Program-made: the position numbers and the translations under genes
Origin: Heterobasidion occidentale
Lineage: Eukaryota > Basidiomycota > Agaricomycetes > Russulales > Bondarzewiaceae
Length of the DNA stretch: 58,403 nt
Reading direction: 5' to 3'
Assembly: GCA_039111635.1 (NCBI GenBank)
Contig: JBCAQO010000032.1
Location: 1-58,403 of the forward strand
In this document: positions 1 through 12,350 of the stretch, piece by piece
How positions within the stretch are numbered: the stretch's first letter is position 1
Layout of the letters: every line of letters begins with the position of its first letter
The notes under the pieces: generated by a model
The model's input: only the letters and a program-made list of their open reading frames with translations
Database searches by the model: none
What the model was told of the DNA's origin: nothing

Positions 1-1062
1 CATACCCGCTGAGATATTGTCCCGTTGGAGCTCGTTCCCGACGTGCAGCGTGCCTTGTGGCGTGTCCCAGTTTCGTAAAGGCGCGTCGAGCGAGCACAAA
101 ATAGCCGCGAAAGGAGGGGCTGCGTTGGGTCCGATAATGAAATCTTGTCTCTCAGGGTTCGAGCCTGTGATTTCCTGCCTCGATAGATCGATGATGACCG
201 TGCCGAAGGGGTAAGTGAGATCGATATGTCTTCGGAGCCCACGACTGAAGGCCGCGTAGCTTCCAGAGAACATACGGCGCGTTCGTACCGCTGACGTGGA
301 ACCTCAAGTGCCCAACCCGAGAAGCTAGTTGCGAATGATCGCATTCATTCGATGGAGAGAGTCAGCCTGCTCACTGAACTTGTTCCGCCACGATCATGCC
401 ACCCTCAATCGCTCGCATCTTGCTTTGTAGTCGCTCGGCGAGCACTTCGCTCTCGTGGCTGAAAAGCCATCCCTCTCTGTTCGAAAAAATGGGCTGCACT
501 GACCAGCTCCCGGGACCACGACACTTGGCCACTCTCTCCCATCCAGATAGCCGGTTGATGCGTTCCTTGGAAGCCATGAATCGAGGTGTCGGTGTGATTA
601 TAAGGTTGTCATGGACACATAGTTCTGCCGAGTCTGTGCAACCCATCTTGTCATGGCAAAAGGAGGCGAAGTATGGGATCATCCCTCTGAGCCATTCGGA
701 GTATCGCCTCCGTTCCCTATTAGTCTGGTTGGGGCCATAAGCATCGGCGCCGAAAAAGTGATTTTCAGAAACAGGAAGAACAAGGACAATTCTACACCAG
801 ATCGAAAACAACTTTGAGCCGTGCTTCATCCATATGGAGTATTGCGCCGTCTTATGTAGATAGATAGGAAGCACAAAGGGAGGTCCAAGATGTGCACGCA
901 CGAAGGAAATGACTGCAAGGATCAGAGATGTACGTACGGATTGACATAATCTACCGCTCTGCTCTTAGGATCCTGAAATCCTGCAGGTGGCGTGCGGCTG
1001 GCGAGCACAGAAAGGACCAGAAGGCATAGCTGCGTTACGGTGGATCTATGTCCAAGATACAT
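1..1062 (-). CDS. Hypothetical protein, 3' end outside window
   Basis: I do not recognise this gene. On the minus strand an ATG at 1062 opens a hydrophobic stretch (MYLGHRSTVTQLCLLVLSVL) that looks like a signal peptide or membrane anchor. It is followed, after a probable intron around 855-940, by a long open exon ending near 371. A good GT-AG intron (donor at 372, acceptor near 322) then leads to sequence that stays open in two frames up to the window edge. The frame containing SGSYAAFSRGLRRHIDL and TYPFGTVIIDL looks more protein-like, but joining it to the upstream exon needs a one-base shift near 260. The gene therefore may be frameshifted. No domain, catalytic motif or family could be named, and the 3' part lies outside the window. 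Confidence 0.35.
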
Positions 1063-1860
1063 GGACTCCAGAGACGACAAAGGTGCATTAAGCCGACCAT
1101 GTTGCGCCTGCAATCGTCTCTACAGTTGGCGCAGGCAGTGGGTCAGATGTCGATGTCGCGTGACGTGGGCGGTCCGATACACGAGAGCAATGTTAATGAA
1201 GGTTATACTGAAATGAGGTGTAGGGCATAAATATGTGTTTGGATCCTGTGAATGTCAAAAGTTGTCAGGGTGACATGGATTCTGTAATATCAGACTCACG
1301 AGATGGCGAAGTAAAAGTCCACAATGCACTTTTTCAACCTGCGATGCCTCAATATTTTGATTTAGTATCCCTAAAACTCACACAACCTTCGAGGAATATG
1401 AGTCCAGAAGAAATTTCCTCTTTCTCAACGATATGGATCGGCGAAACACAGTGGATGCTGTTGCTTGAAGCGCTCAGCAACGCAATCACGTGGCCGTGTG
1501 TGGCGCTTAACCTCTTTCCCTGAACCTGCCAAACTTTCTCGTCCACAGCTGTTATGTTGTTTTTTCTACACAATTTCCCGCACAATGTATTCAGACAGAA
1601 TCTGAATCATTCAACGAGTCGACTATCTATTTCGTCATTCGAGGCACCCCCATGCTTTCTCAGAGCTCGGACTCGGTGGAAAATTCTCGGGAGGCATCAT
1701 GAGCGGTCCGTCCTGGTTCTTCTCTTCCTCGGCTGGGTCACCTGCATCATCTTGCAGCATGGAACACTAGTAGGACAATGTATGGCGCCGAAGGAATAAA
1801 TACATTTGCGGAAAGTGTTCATCGTCCAGCACGCTCTCTTCCTCGGCTTGTCTTCTGGCA
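1063..1860. other. Intergenic, divergent promoter region
   Basis: This stretch separates the minus-strand gene starting at 1062 from the GH3 gene starting at 1861, so it should hold both promoters. The only open frames are short and overlap each other on both strands. The last 70 bases before 1861 are pyrimidine-rich, as is common before fungal start codons. No TATA box or other site is convincing. Confidence 0.5.
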
Positions 1861-4800
1861 ATGTGGTTTGTCTTGGCTTCCCTCCTACTATTGCCCTCCA
1901 CCGTAAGAGCGTCAAAGAAGGCAACTGATACTCTCGGCGTTCGTAACGACTTGCACTTTCCCTCGTATGCTCGTGCTACAAACAAGGATGGATCGCTGCC
2001 AACTTACAAAAATCCCGAGGCTTCGATTGAGGACCGTGTCGCCGACTTGCTTCCGCGCATGACGGTGGAGGAGAAGGTAGCGCAGATGTGAGTGAATTCT
2101 ATGATCCAGATTGATTTTTGTGAGAGCGTTAGCTATGCCCATGAATGTACACCAGACGGCGATGATCCAACCCCATGTGTCTCAACCGTCAAGCAGAGGA
2201 CACCAAGTCTTTCTTCAGGTTCCATCAGACCGCACTCATGCTGAATTTTCAGAATCCAAGGAGACATGAATGGTTGGATGAGCCTGAACGATCCATTAGA
2301 TGACACAAAAGTCTTCAACCAGTCAGGTCTTGTAAGTCGCATCTTCATCTCAATGGATCGTATTTATGAGCAAACTCAGGAACAAATGATGGCCACAAAA
2401 GCGGGCGCCATCTGGGGTGGATACCTTGTCCCTTGGGACAAATTCGTTTATGGCGTCTCCGTCGGCCAAAAATACCTCATGGAAAATACGACATTAGGAA
2501 TACCTGCCATCTTCCAGTCCGAAGGCAAGTCGCCTGCATATTTCCGATCTCCCGAGGCGAACTCTAACGAGCTTAATGGGCTTCAGGTCTGCATGGCTTC
2601 ACAAACAACGGGACCATCTGGCCTTCGCCGATTGGCCTGGCAGCCTCCTTCAACACGGTTCTTCTGGAAAAGGCTGCCGCGACCATTGCGGATGAAGCTG
2701 AAGGGCTTGGCTTCACGCAACTTTTTGCTCCTGTTCTGGACATGTCACGCGAACTTAGATGGGGGCGTGTAGAAGAAAACTTTGGCGAAGATCCATTTTT
2801 GTAAGCATATTCACTGAGGACGTTCTCACTCCATTAAATGTTGTTATCGTTTCTAGGACAGGTGAAATGGGTCATGCGTACGTGACCGGCCTACAATCTG
2901 GTAGACGTAGGAATGTTAGCTCTACCGCTCACGCCCGTATGGCTGCGACCTGTAAACACTTTGCCGCTTTTGGTAGCCCTCAGGGTGGATTGTAAGCTGT
3001 GGTCAATCGTCTTTTCTGAAATTCACATCTCATACATCCTCTTAGAAACATCGCTCAAGTTAGTGGAGGTGAACGAGAACTACGCACGATATATCTCAAG
3101 CCGTTCAACCGTGCATGCGTTGAGAGTTTGACCATAATGACAGCCTACTCCAGCTACGACGGGATCCCTGCCATTGCCAACAGTCGTCAGTTTCCTGTTC
3201 AATAAATGTTTGCTTCGCAATCTGATGCATTTCATGGACGCTAGACCTGCTCACCGAGATTGTAAGTACATTATGTCCAACCTGATCTCAGAAGCCTCTT
3301 ACCAGATGCTTTACAGTTGCGGGAGGAATGGGGCTACCAATACTATGTCACGTCAGATGCTGGGTCAGTCGATTTGCTCATCAACTTACATGGTACTTGC
3401 GACACTCGTGAATGTGCTGCGAAGACAGCCCTTGAAAATGGCCTAAGCGGTGAGATGGGTGGCGGGACATACACATATCTCACCTTACCCGGTAAGATAG
3501 ACGTGTCAGTCGCCCGGGATTGTCTGACTTTCGTGTTTAGATCAAGTGAAGGCTGGCACTGTTGACGTCAAGTATATCGATGAAACTGTCAAGACAATGC
3601 TCCGCACAAAGTTTACGCTTGGCCTTTTTGAAAGTGAGCATGCATGTCATTTCTACTGTTCGCTACGCTTTTTCACATGCTGCAGATCCTTATCCTTATG
3701 ACAATTATCTAACGACACTTCGCACACCTGAAACGCGCAAGTTGCTTCATCAGATGGAGCTTGAGTCGATCGTTCTGCTCGAAAATAAACAGAACATTTT
3801 GCCTCTAAACACCAACATCGACTCTGTCGCATTGATCGGCCCACAAGTCGATCGTGTTTCCGTATGTTTCGAATATCTCGTGCCTTGGAGCGCCACTCAT
3901 TGCCTTGTGCATAGTTCGGTGATTACGTCTTCTTCAACGCATCATTGAATGGGATATCGCCTCTTGCAGGCTTCACCGAATTCCTATCGAACAGCTCTGT
4001 CAGGATCAACTACGCGGAGGGCTGCAAGCTCTGGTCCAATGACCAGTCCGGATTCGATGCCGCGGTGGCGGTCGCCAAACAGTCAGATGTTGCGGTCGTC
4101 ATGGTCGGCACCTGGTCTCTCGACCAGACGCTGCTTTGGACGCCTGGAACGAATGCGACAACGGGAGAGCATGTAGACTTGTCTGACCTCGGGCTTGTAG
4201 GCGCACAGCTTGCGCTTGTGCAGGCAGTCAAGTCTACTGGGAAGCCGACAATTGTCGTCTTCGTCAGTGGGAAACCTGTAGCCGAGCCATGGGTTCAAAT
4301 CAGTCAGTGACAAGCTCTGTACCTTTTTTGACAAGATCATATGAAATGTAAACATAGATGCCGATGCTATGATTCAGCAATTTTATCCTGGCGAACTCGG
4401 TGGTCTTGCGTTGGCTGAAATTGTTTTTGGTGCAGCAAACCCGTCAGGTGCCACCAATCTAATTTCATCTAAATGCATAAGTACTGATGTTTGTTTACTG
4501 GACTCCAGGAAAGCTTCCTGTGTCGTTTCCTCGTAGCGTTGGAACCACCCCGGTCTTTTATAACTACCTCAAGGGTAGCCGTCCTCTCGACCCAGGTCTC
4601 ATCACAGCCAACGGCTCACTGGTTTTCGGACACCAGGTGGGCCGTGCAGCTCTGTTTCAACTCATCAACATTGACATATCTTTCGAATCGGTCAGTACGT
4701 CCTGGACAGCCCTGTTCCTCTATGGAGCTTTGGCCACGGCCTTAGTTACCACATTCAGATAGTAGGAGTATACATTACCCCTACAGGCGTTCTGAGCTGA

Positions 4801-5314
4801 CTTCCATCTTGTATAGCTCGAATCTGCTACTCTCGAGTTCGACCATCGGAGTCAATGATGACTTCAATGTAACAGTGACCGTGCAGAATACGGGCTCTGT
4901 AGACGGCAAGGAGGTCGTCCAGGTAGGCATCTGGCTGCGCTGAACTTGGTCACCGGGGTCCATTCTGCATGATACTGACCACATATCCTCTTTGCAATCT
5001 TGAGGTTTACCTTACCGATGTGGTCAGCTCTGTCGTAACACCTAATCAAGAACTGGTAGGCTTCCAGAAAGTGGACATCCCGTACGTCTCTTTTGCATAT
5101 ATTGCCTTCTACATCCAATTATTGGGCCCATTCTGATCATCGATGGTTTCACTTCAGGGCTGGTACATCCAAGACAGTCAGTATACTTGTGCAGTCCTCG
5201 CAGCTCGCTGTGTGGACATTGCAGAACGGGTGGGTCGTCGAGCCAGGCACCTTCGCAATCAAAGTTGGGACGAGCGATCAAACCTTCTTGAACGCCACGC
5301 TAACTGTGCAGTGA
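1861..5314 (+). CDS. Secreted glycoside hydrolase family 3 beta-glucosidase (possible frameshift)
   Basis: GH3 enzymes remove terminal non-reducing beta-linked glucose (some xylose) from cello-oligosaccharides and beta-glucans, and fungal ones are usually secreted. The start at 1861 gives a signal peptide (MWFVLASLLLLPSTVRA). Seventeen exons can be traced: 1861-2087, 2253-2331, 2380-2524, 2587-2800, 2857-2991, 3046-3185, 3245-3261, 3317-3491, 3541-3633, 3686-3861, 3915-4302, 4358-4447, 4509-4636, 4696-4761, 4817-4922, 5005-5081, 5158-5314. Motifs in order are EEKVAQIIQGD, the GIPAIFQ region, RWGRVEENFGEDP, CKHFAAFG, YYVTSDAGSVD (Asp 333 is the expected nucleophile), FGHGLSY, and a C-terminal fibronectin-III-like domain. 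The product is about 804 residues, normal for the family. Exon 7 is only 17 nt and intron 3 (2525-2586) is GC-AG. Phase is lost after FGHGLSY at 4741-4761: either a two-base deletion, or an unusual 35-nt intron (4762-4796) that keeps the frame. Confidence 0.9.
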
Positions 5315-6226
5315 AGCCGCTGCGGCCGCTGCGAGAGCTGCTACGTATGAAGAAGGACGAGGAGACGGACACAGCTGCGTGCAGGTGTTTCTATGGCTCC
5401 GTAATCATGGGTTACGTTCAACTATGGCACAAAACGTGTTTTGGATATGCCTTCATATAATCCGGGATTTATCGTGGTATGAAGCGCCCAACTCCCTTCA
5501 AGCACTCAGTTCTCAATAGCCCTAATGTCAACATTTGGCTTGACTCTGCTCTCCCAGATCACAATCGTCCCAAGTCAAATGGCGTAGGCAACTTTTGCCA
5601 GTCTTCATTTCTCTGGATATGTAGAGTATGCGTTGATTTTCTTGATATTTATTTGCCTTTGGAAGAGACGTCTCTTTTCTCTTACACCCTTTCTGGGCCT
5701 ACCGCTCCATTGCGTCAGTAGAGGCATTGCTTGAAACAATGGCTCTTTCTCACAAGATACTTGTTGCCTCCGCGCTCCAAAGTCTGCGAATATCGCTGTT
5801 AGAGAGAATCTTCCAGGGAATGGTTTGTCTTACATTTTAATTGTTGCGTCGAGACTTTTACCCATAGCACGACCTGTGCTCCCCCAACTTAGTGCTTCAG
5901 CTCTTGACCCGCTGACGCTAGTAATATGATCTCTCAAGCAATCGACATACGTTGACGCAGTTAGAAGATGCATCTGGGTCATTGCGCTTGCCCCCCTTCC
6001 AATGAGCCCAAAATATCGCTCTCGTTCATCTACAATTATTAATAACGCCCCGGGCCAAATTTCTGACGACAAATTTTCTCGATAACAGGCAGCTACAAAA
6101 TCGCGTATCATACATAGATGTGAAAAACTGGTTGAATCGAGGTTCAAAAGACTCGCCATCAATCTTCAGCACTAGAAGTCAGATGAAGGCATAAAGAAAC
6201 GGATGTTCTATCTCACCGGAAGCTCT

Positions 6227-6650
6227 TCACACGTACGAGTCAAGCTTCAGTTTGATCTCTTCCACTATGTTTTCTAATTTATCCTCCTTTCCATTGTCGA
6301 TGTAGTCTCGGTTGGAGCGTCTCACCGCACGAGGCAACGGGATGGGGAGGATGCTGCTCAAGTAGACTTCCAAGTCTCCAGAATCAGAGCCCACACTGGA
6401 AGGCCATGCAGCCAGGCCGTCAGACCAAAAAATGAGACTCGATGAGGTGGAAGGAACTTGCGTGATCTGGGATGTATCGGTGCCCCCACGAACGATGAAG
6501 ACGCTTTCCTCGCCGTCCTTCAGAGTGAGAGAGACGCTCTGAGACGGGTCGATGGTGAACACCGATGCCCAGGAGGCACCCTTGTCGTGCTGTTTGAGAC
6601 TCGTGGTGCGCGCGGTGTTATTAACGAATTTGACAGTCCGTCCAACACCA
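6227..6650 (-). pseudogene. Possible degraded exon of an unknown gene
   Basis: On the minus strand a frame running from about 6650 down to a stop at 6227 reads like structured protein (for example TVKFVNNTARTTSLKQ and the stretch VFTIDPSQSVSLTLKDGEE). It continues upstream in the same frame past 6690 except for an in-frame TGA within a run reading VSGNRY-stop-YNFKDIF. No start codon or clean splice site rescues it. I see no family motif. It could be a decayed gene, a chance open frame, or an exon of a gene whose other exons I failed to find. Confidence 0.25.
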
Positions 6651-7849
6651 AGGGAGCCGACTGCTGGCGCGCCGCCGAAGATATCCTTGAAGTTGTATCA
6701 GTAACGGTTGCCGCTGACAATTGTTTCGCTGGTACGAGTCAGCGACCGAGGGTAAACTAAGAGGAGATTTGGAATTAATCAACAAACCACGAGGAGGATT
6801 TGTAGGTAACGTGAAAATCATACGTTGCACAGACTGCCAGATCGAAGAATCTGGGAGCCTCTCATCCTGTATGCGCCGGGACGGATTATTGGGAAACAAG
6901 GGCGCCTGGACCGGTTATAACAACATTGACGGGAAATTGATCGCCAGTGCTATACCATCTGGAAGCAACGAACACCATTGTGAAGATGGGGGAGTTGTGT
7001 AGAGGATTGCGGTGGCGAAGTGTGACTGGGCAGTTGCAGCGTCGACACTCATTGTTTTATGCATCGCGAACAGGTACAAATACACCCGTTTTCTTGATTC
7101 AAAACGAGTTGTACACAAGTACCGACATGCTGAACTGCTCTCGAGACTGTGTCAGTATTGCAGGAACCACTGGCGGTGAGAGAGGCAGGGCTTGGCGCCG
7201 ACGACTTGGTGCCCGCCGAGATTGTCCGGCATCGCGGCATGTCTTCTGAGTGTCAAATTTACATCCCCGTCTCGATGTTTGTGCGGCCAGTCGCACTCCT
7301 GGTATAGCGGCCATGACTCCAAGTGAAACCATCATACTTGTCAATGGTAGAGGTAATTCATCCTCTGAGCTCATGCAATTGAGTGCCTCCTGCTAATGCT
7401 GCAACGGTTCTACTAGGACTTCAGCACCGGCTCTCAGACTGAGATTGCGACATCGCGAGTGATTGTATGAGTAGGCTAGGCGGTCTCTGGCCGGTGTGTG
7501 TCCGTGAGCGAAACATTTGTATAACCGCCTGTCTTGCGAGGCACAGGTCCTGACATATCGACGTGTCTGCTGGCAGTACTCAATTGCTGAGTACTTCCTG
7601 CCATCACGTCCTGTTCTGCGTTTGGGTGGGGCGAACAGTCAGAATCACTTTTGTGCTCCATGGACAGTCTCTAGGGCTCGTTATGAGTCTGTACCAGGTG
7701 AGTGTTCCTGGTCCGCCGTGTTTTCATCATGATTTTCGTTCCTAGAAAACGAGCCAACGGGCATTTTGGACGACGAGAGCAGCTGCATGTGATGCCGAAG
7801 CTCACAACACGGTCGCACAGAGACCCCGATTATTAGGGGTGCAATCTAG

Positions 7850-7966
7850 ACAGGCTTGTCGGGCCAATGGGACCTCGCGAAGCTGAAGGCCACGCCGAAT
7901 GTGAACACCTTCAGGCTCTATGAGCAGGTCGGCAACGGGAAGCTCGTACTCGAGCTAGTAGATTAG
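7850..7966 (+). other. Putative terminal exon of an unrecognised gene
   Basis: A 39-codon frame follows a CTAG acceptor-like site and ends in TAG at 7964-7966. Its translation (DLAKLKATPNVNTFRLYEQ, then VGNGKLVLELVD) looks like real protein rather than noise. No matching upstream exon could be chained with confidence, so function and gene limits are unknown. Confidence 0.2.
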
Positions 7967-8507
7967 CGGACTGTTCGGTAGGATTATATCCTTGCAGGGG
8001 CACCCACTATCACCCCGTTCGGCAGTATATGTGTTTGCTTGCCAAAGTGCAAGGTGTTCAAAGAATCGCGTGGGCTTCTAGATAAATTTAACCCGTTGTT
8101 GTATCGGTGCTGTTCTTACAGGAACAATCACAGCCTGGTACGCTTGAACGTCAAAAATCAGTTTCCGCGAATTTCTTCGGCAATCAGGCGCTGTTATGTG
8201 TTTTGGTTTTTCTTAATTTCCTCGTCATACTGAAGTATTTTTTTCAAACACGGATCAGAACTGAATACTGAGTACTGAGTACTCACTTAGTACGGTATTC
8301 GATCTATGGCCGAGCGATGTTTCCACTGACGGTCGACCTGGAAAGGAATCCTACGACCAGCCTCGGATGCTAACCCACCGACGTCATGGAAAATGACACG
8401 TGATGACGTCGCCAGTCGCGTCTCCACAGCCCGCGCGTTTGTCTTATAACCAGCCCGCAGCAAGCGATGGTCTGCGACGCTCGAACGACCTCCTTGCATC
8501 TCCATCC

Positions 8508-9214
8508 ATGTTTTCTACACAATCACTCAGCGCAGCCCTTCTGGTCGTCGTGACGGTCAGCGACTGCGCATACGCACAGTACGGATACCCATACAGGAGG
8601 CGACATAGTCTAGCTTCAGGCGTCATCGCCGCAATCGCCATCGGTACGCGACTATCTCGAGCTTCCAGTCTACCTGAAGCAGTACTGACACATCGTGATG
8701 CCCAGTCTGCGTCGTCATCCCACTTCTTCTTTGCGCGCTCGCGATGTGTCTTGTTATGCGTCGCCGGCGTCGTGCAAGTCAGACATCATATGGTGGTAGC
8801 GCCACAACACGGCCTCCAGGGCGCTTTGGTCGCTTCACTGCCCCATTCCTCGGTCGGCGCGGTGCGCAACCCACTCAAGGCCAGACGGTGCCGCCAAGTG
8901 GCTACGCGCAGGGTCCAGGCGCAGGTGCTGGTGCTGGAGGCTACACGCAGCCATCGGGCGCTGCGCCAGCGGATCAAGCGTCATGGAAGGAAGGAGCACC
9001 TCCAGGATACGGCAACACTGTGAGCTCAATCCTTTGACGTTCTTCGTGACTGTACTTCAACGCATCTGCTTCTTTAAGTACTCGGCTCCAAGCCAGCCTC
9101 CGCCAGCCCATATGAACGTGTGCTGTATTCCATTTCGCTACCGTGACAGTGTCTAATCTTCTTTCTAAGGGTCAAAACCAACCCTTTGTCGGTGGATTCA
9201 AGCAGTCTGTATAA
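8508..9214 (+). CDS. Single-pass membrane protein with Gly/Gln/Pro-rich cytosolic tail
   Basis: Four exons join without a break: 8508-8643, 8706-9019, 9079-9117, 9170-9214, giving about 177 residues. The start at 8508 yields a signal peptide ending near TVSDCAYAQ, then a short Tyr/Arg-rich ectodomain. A single membrane span (residues about 38-62, IAAIAIVCVVIPLLLCALAM) is followed by the stop-transfer cluster MRRRRRAS. The tail is rich in Gly, Pro, Gln and Tyr and ends in PFVGGFKQSV. This architecture is common in Agaricomycetes, but I know of no assigned function. The third exon codes only 13 residues. The gene is intact, and its type I topology is inferred from the hydropathy and charge pattern. 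Confidence 0.7.
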
Positions 9215-9605
9215 ACGTCTCTGTTTCTTTTTTGTCATTTTTTGTCGATTCGTGAAGCGCCTTCGTCACGAAGTCCTGTCAGTACGCACGATTGCATGCT
9301 AGTAACCTTATTCCTTCATCCTACGGTGTCTTCACATATTTATGATCAGGTTATACACGAGCAGACGATGGAGGTTAATGAGTGGATCATAGTACTACCC
9401 ATCCGATTGTAGCAACATCCCCTTCCGCTTAGCTTATGAACGCTGCTATATCAATATTCTTCATTGCCCAATACGAAGGGTGTGTAAGACCCTGAAATGG
9501 GGTGATATCGCATTCGGCGCTACTCTCTGCGAAAACCCTCTTCAGTACTATCATCGTCAGGCAACTTGCAGCAGTTCATCAAGAATTTTCCAGTCGCCGA
9601 CATAC
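9215..9605. other. Intergenic
   Basis: Between two plus-strand genes. It holds the 3' UTR of the membrane protein and the promoter of the NmrA-like gene. I see no clear TATA box or other element. Confidence 0.5.
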
Positions 9606-10917
9606 ATGTCTTACACAACTTCTGCGCACCTGAGCAGAGGTCAAATATCTGTCGCGATCGCTGGGGGGACCGGCAGCCTCGGTATGCTTCTTCCAAGCAT
9701 ACAATCATTCTTGTTGCTATGAATCTTATCCTGACGATCAAACGACCCACAGGCCGCGAAATATCCACCGTACTTCTGACCGCACCTTATAGAGTGTTCT
9801 TCTCCCAGGTGATCGTCTTCACGAGAGGCATCAACTCCGCGAGCGCGCGTGCACTGGCAGGTCTCGGAGCAGTCTTGCACCAGCTCGTGGCACAGCCTGA
9901 TAGCGGCTCTGAGGACAAGGACGTGCTGCGGGATGCACTGCGCGGTGTCGACGTGCTGATCAATGCCCTCGGCCGAGACGCGGTCAAGGGTTTGATGGAT
10001 CGATTATTCGACGCGGCACTCGCTTCCGGCGTCGCTGTGTACTTCCCCAGCGAGTTTGGGGCGTACGTGTCCTTTCCCTACATGCATGGATCGTGTTGAA
10101 TCAACCAAGGTTGATTGTCATTCGCATTTAGAGACCATCGTCTGAACAATTTCCGGGATACGAGCATGAGGTGTGGGCGCACAAGCGAGAGCATGCGGCG
10201 CGCGCAAAGAGCGCGTCGTGGAGAACAGCGGAGACATGAAGATAATCGCGGTGTATGTTGGGTGGTTCATGGAGGAGGCAATTCGCGTACGTAATTTTCT
10301 CCTGATCCTACTGTCTGTTACCGCTCACCCTACCGTTTACGCTCTACGATACAGCCGATATGTACGCCCTCTCCCGTCCTTGACTCTCGCTTACTGACTT
10401 TGTAAACGCTGGATGTATGTATGTAAAGATGGCTTCGACACAGACCGAGGCGTGTACACCTGCTATGGATCCCCGAGCCAAAAGTTCGCGCTCACTTCCA
10501 AGGCGGACGTAGGCCGCGCGGTGGCCGAGCTTAGCATCCTGTCCATGTCACCCGTCATGGCTTCGAGCGTGCCGGATCACGTGCGGATTGCGGGACAGAT
10601 CGCAAGCTACGAGAAGGTCAAGGATGTCGTCAAGCAGGAGACGGGCATCGGGATTACGCTGGCCAGCGAGGATCTCAGGCAGCACAAGGCGCGATTGGAG
10701 GAGAATAGAGTGGAGGGGCCGATTGGGTATATCAGGTATGTGTGATTCTGATCTTGTTTAGCGCTGACTCGATTCGGGATATCTGCCAGGGTACTCATGG
10801 GAGAAGGTAAAGTCGACTTTTCGGGCGATGTACAGAACGAGCTGGTTAATCCGGATGAACGGGTTTGGAAATGGAAGACCTTAGAAGATGAGATACGTGA
10901 GGGGAAGGCGGCGTAGT
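9606..10917 (+). CDS. NmrA-like / isoflavone-reductase-like NAD(P)-binding protein, frameshifted
   Basis: The family uses an N-terminal Rossmann fold to bind NAD(P)(H); members act as reductases or redox sensors. Exon 1 (9606-9681) carries the glycine motif AIAGGTGSLG. Exon 2 (9753-10062) has REISTVLL, VIVFTRG, ALRGVDVLINALG and the family signature VYFPSEFGA. The next exon starts at 10132 with DHRLNN and should read on through FPGYEHEVW to DMKIIAVYVGWFMEEAI. Here the frame shifts twice, by one missing base near 10153 (a C run) and one near 10209 (a G). Later exons give GFDTDRGVYTCYGSP, GRAVAELSILS and VLMGEGKVDFSGD, ending KAA at a TAG at 10915. The phase across the intron ending at 10428 also does not match. 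Identity is clear; whether the breaks are assembly errors or decay is not. Confidence 0.75.
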
Positions 10918-12350
10918 GAGGCTGTTAGATTGAGGTGCTCACTTGCTCGATATCAAGAGGGTCGGTGTACGAATATATGGAATTATGATGGTGGTCAGCA
11001 CAGGGCGCAGCGTTCTAACTTCCCACTTGTGCTCACTGCGAGACGGAAACTTACTCGTAATATAGCATGAACTGGGCCGGATATAAAGAGGCTGCGCCGC
11101 TCTCAACCTGTGCTCCAGAATTTCCAACAAGGACGTTATGAAAGTCAATGCGGATGGAAACACAAGTAAGGAGCGAGTGGCGACAAGTGTCATCCTATGC
11201 AATTTGCGGTCTACGAGGACGCTGCACATGCATACATCATCCATGTCCTCGAGGTAGCAAGGTCAATATCGGCTGAGGAAGGATTGGTGATATCCCAGAG
11301 ATTTGTCTCTAGTCTTCGATGAAAACATGTTACGGCTTGCCTCGCGAAGGTAATATTCCAAGAAAGTAGCACTCGCTCAATCAATATCACAGAGATCAGG
11401 ACATCAAGGTCACCAAGTACGTACCTGGGGTACGAAATGCGTTTGCAACAGCATCCACACATTTGGCATGGAGCATAGACAGTCGACCTCGTCATTTCGT
11501 CGAACGAGCGCTCCTATCGTGCTCGGGTCGAATAGGAACTTGGGAGCGATGTACCGATCCGGTTCGGTGGCCTCGTGCTATCAACACAAGGAAACGCAGG
11601 CAGGTAGTCGAATGTTGATACACAAGAACCTAGCGTCTCACAATGACGGCTGTGAGGACACGCTGGACACGGTGCAGGAAACATGCCGGGTACAGCATAC
11701 AACCTGGCCTATGCGTGAAGCGCACGGCAGAGAGGTTATTGAAGACATTGGGAGGGAAAGAGCCGAATCACGGAAATCGGAAACAGAAGCTTGGGACGAC
11801 GTGGCCTTTCATTATGACTAGGCATCGCAGGAACGGATCAGAACTGGGTGCAAAACAGGAATCAGATGACCAAAACTCTACCTTACGAAATGGAAGACGA
11901 CTCTCCATGATCTCAGCGCTGGAATAACGAGGCCTAACATATCCTTGCTTCTGAGGAAGGATGCTGAAGCACTGCGGCAACACAGGCTGCATCCTGCAAA
12001 TTAGATAGGGTTGTTGTTCGTTTACATGTTCTCGTACTCACCTAGGCCACGAGTGAAGATGTCGCTTCCAAGGAGGGTCCGACTTGACATACGGGGAACA
12101 ATAAACGCATCGATAGCTTATGTGCATAATGGATAATCACGGGTCGGACTTGGAAAAGGCTGGATCCATCAGCACAGGGCGTTACTTGCAGGAACCTGGG
12201 AGCCGAGGGTAAGCGCCGAGAAGAAGATACTGCGAATCAGCGATAAAGTGCCAGTCCAACAAGCACCCATAAGCACGCGCCCCCACTTTCGACGACCACC
12301 GATTGTTACCAGACAAACTGCCTGTAAACGACAAAGCACATCTCACACAA
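10918..12350. other. Intergenic, no gene recognised
   Basis: Several 60-117-codon frames occur on both strands, but they overlap in conflicting frames and lack motifs, introns that extend them, or sensible starts. I see no repeat or RNA gene. Confidence 0.4.

Larger units (their letters stand above)
5315..8507. other. Long region without a firm gene
   Basis: Open frames on both strands are short and mostly conflicting. Two pieces look more coding-like and are listed separately (minus 6227-6650 and plus 7850-7966). A minus-strand frame at 5830-6162 is open but has no recognisable motif. No repeat, TIR or RNA gene was found here. Confidence 0.4.

Noticed and set aside
371..901. Plus-strand 114-codon frame opposite the left-edge gene
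   Set aside because: The minus strand gives a longer frame with a plausible signal anchor and introns.
11468..11927. Overlapping plus frames of 94-117 codons
   Set aside because: Two conflicting frames over the same bases with no motif; likely chance.
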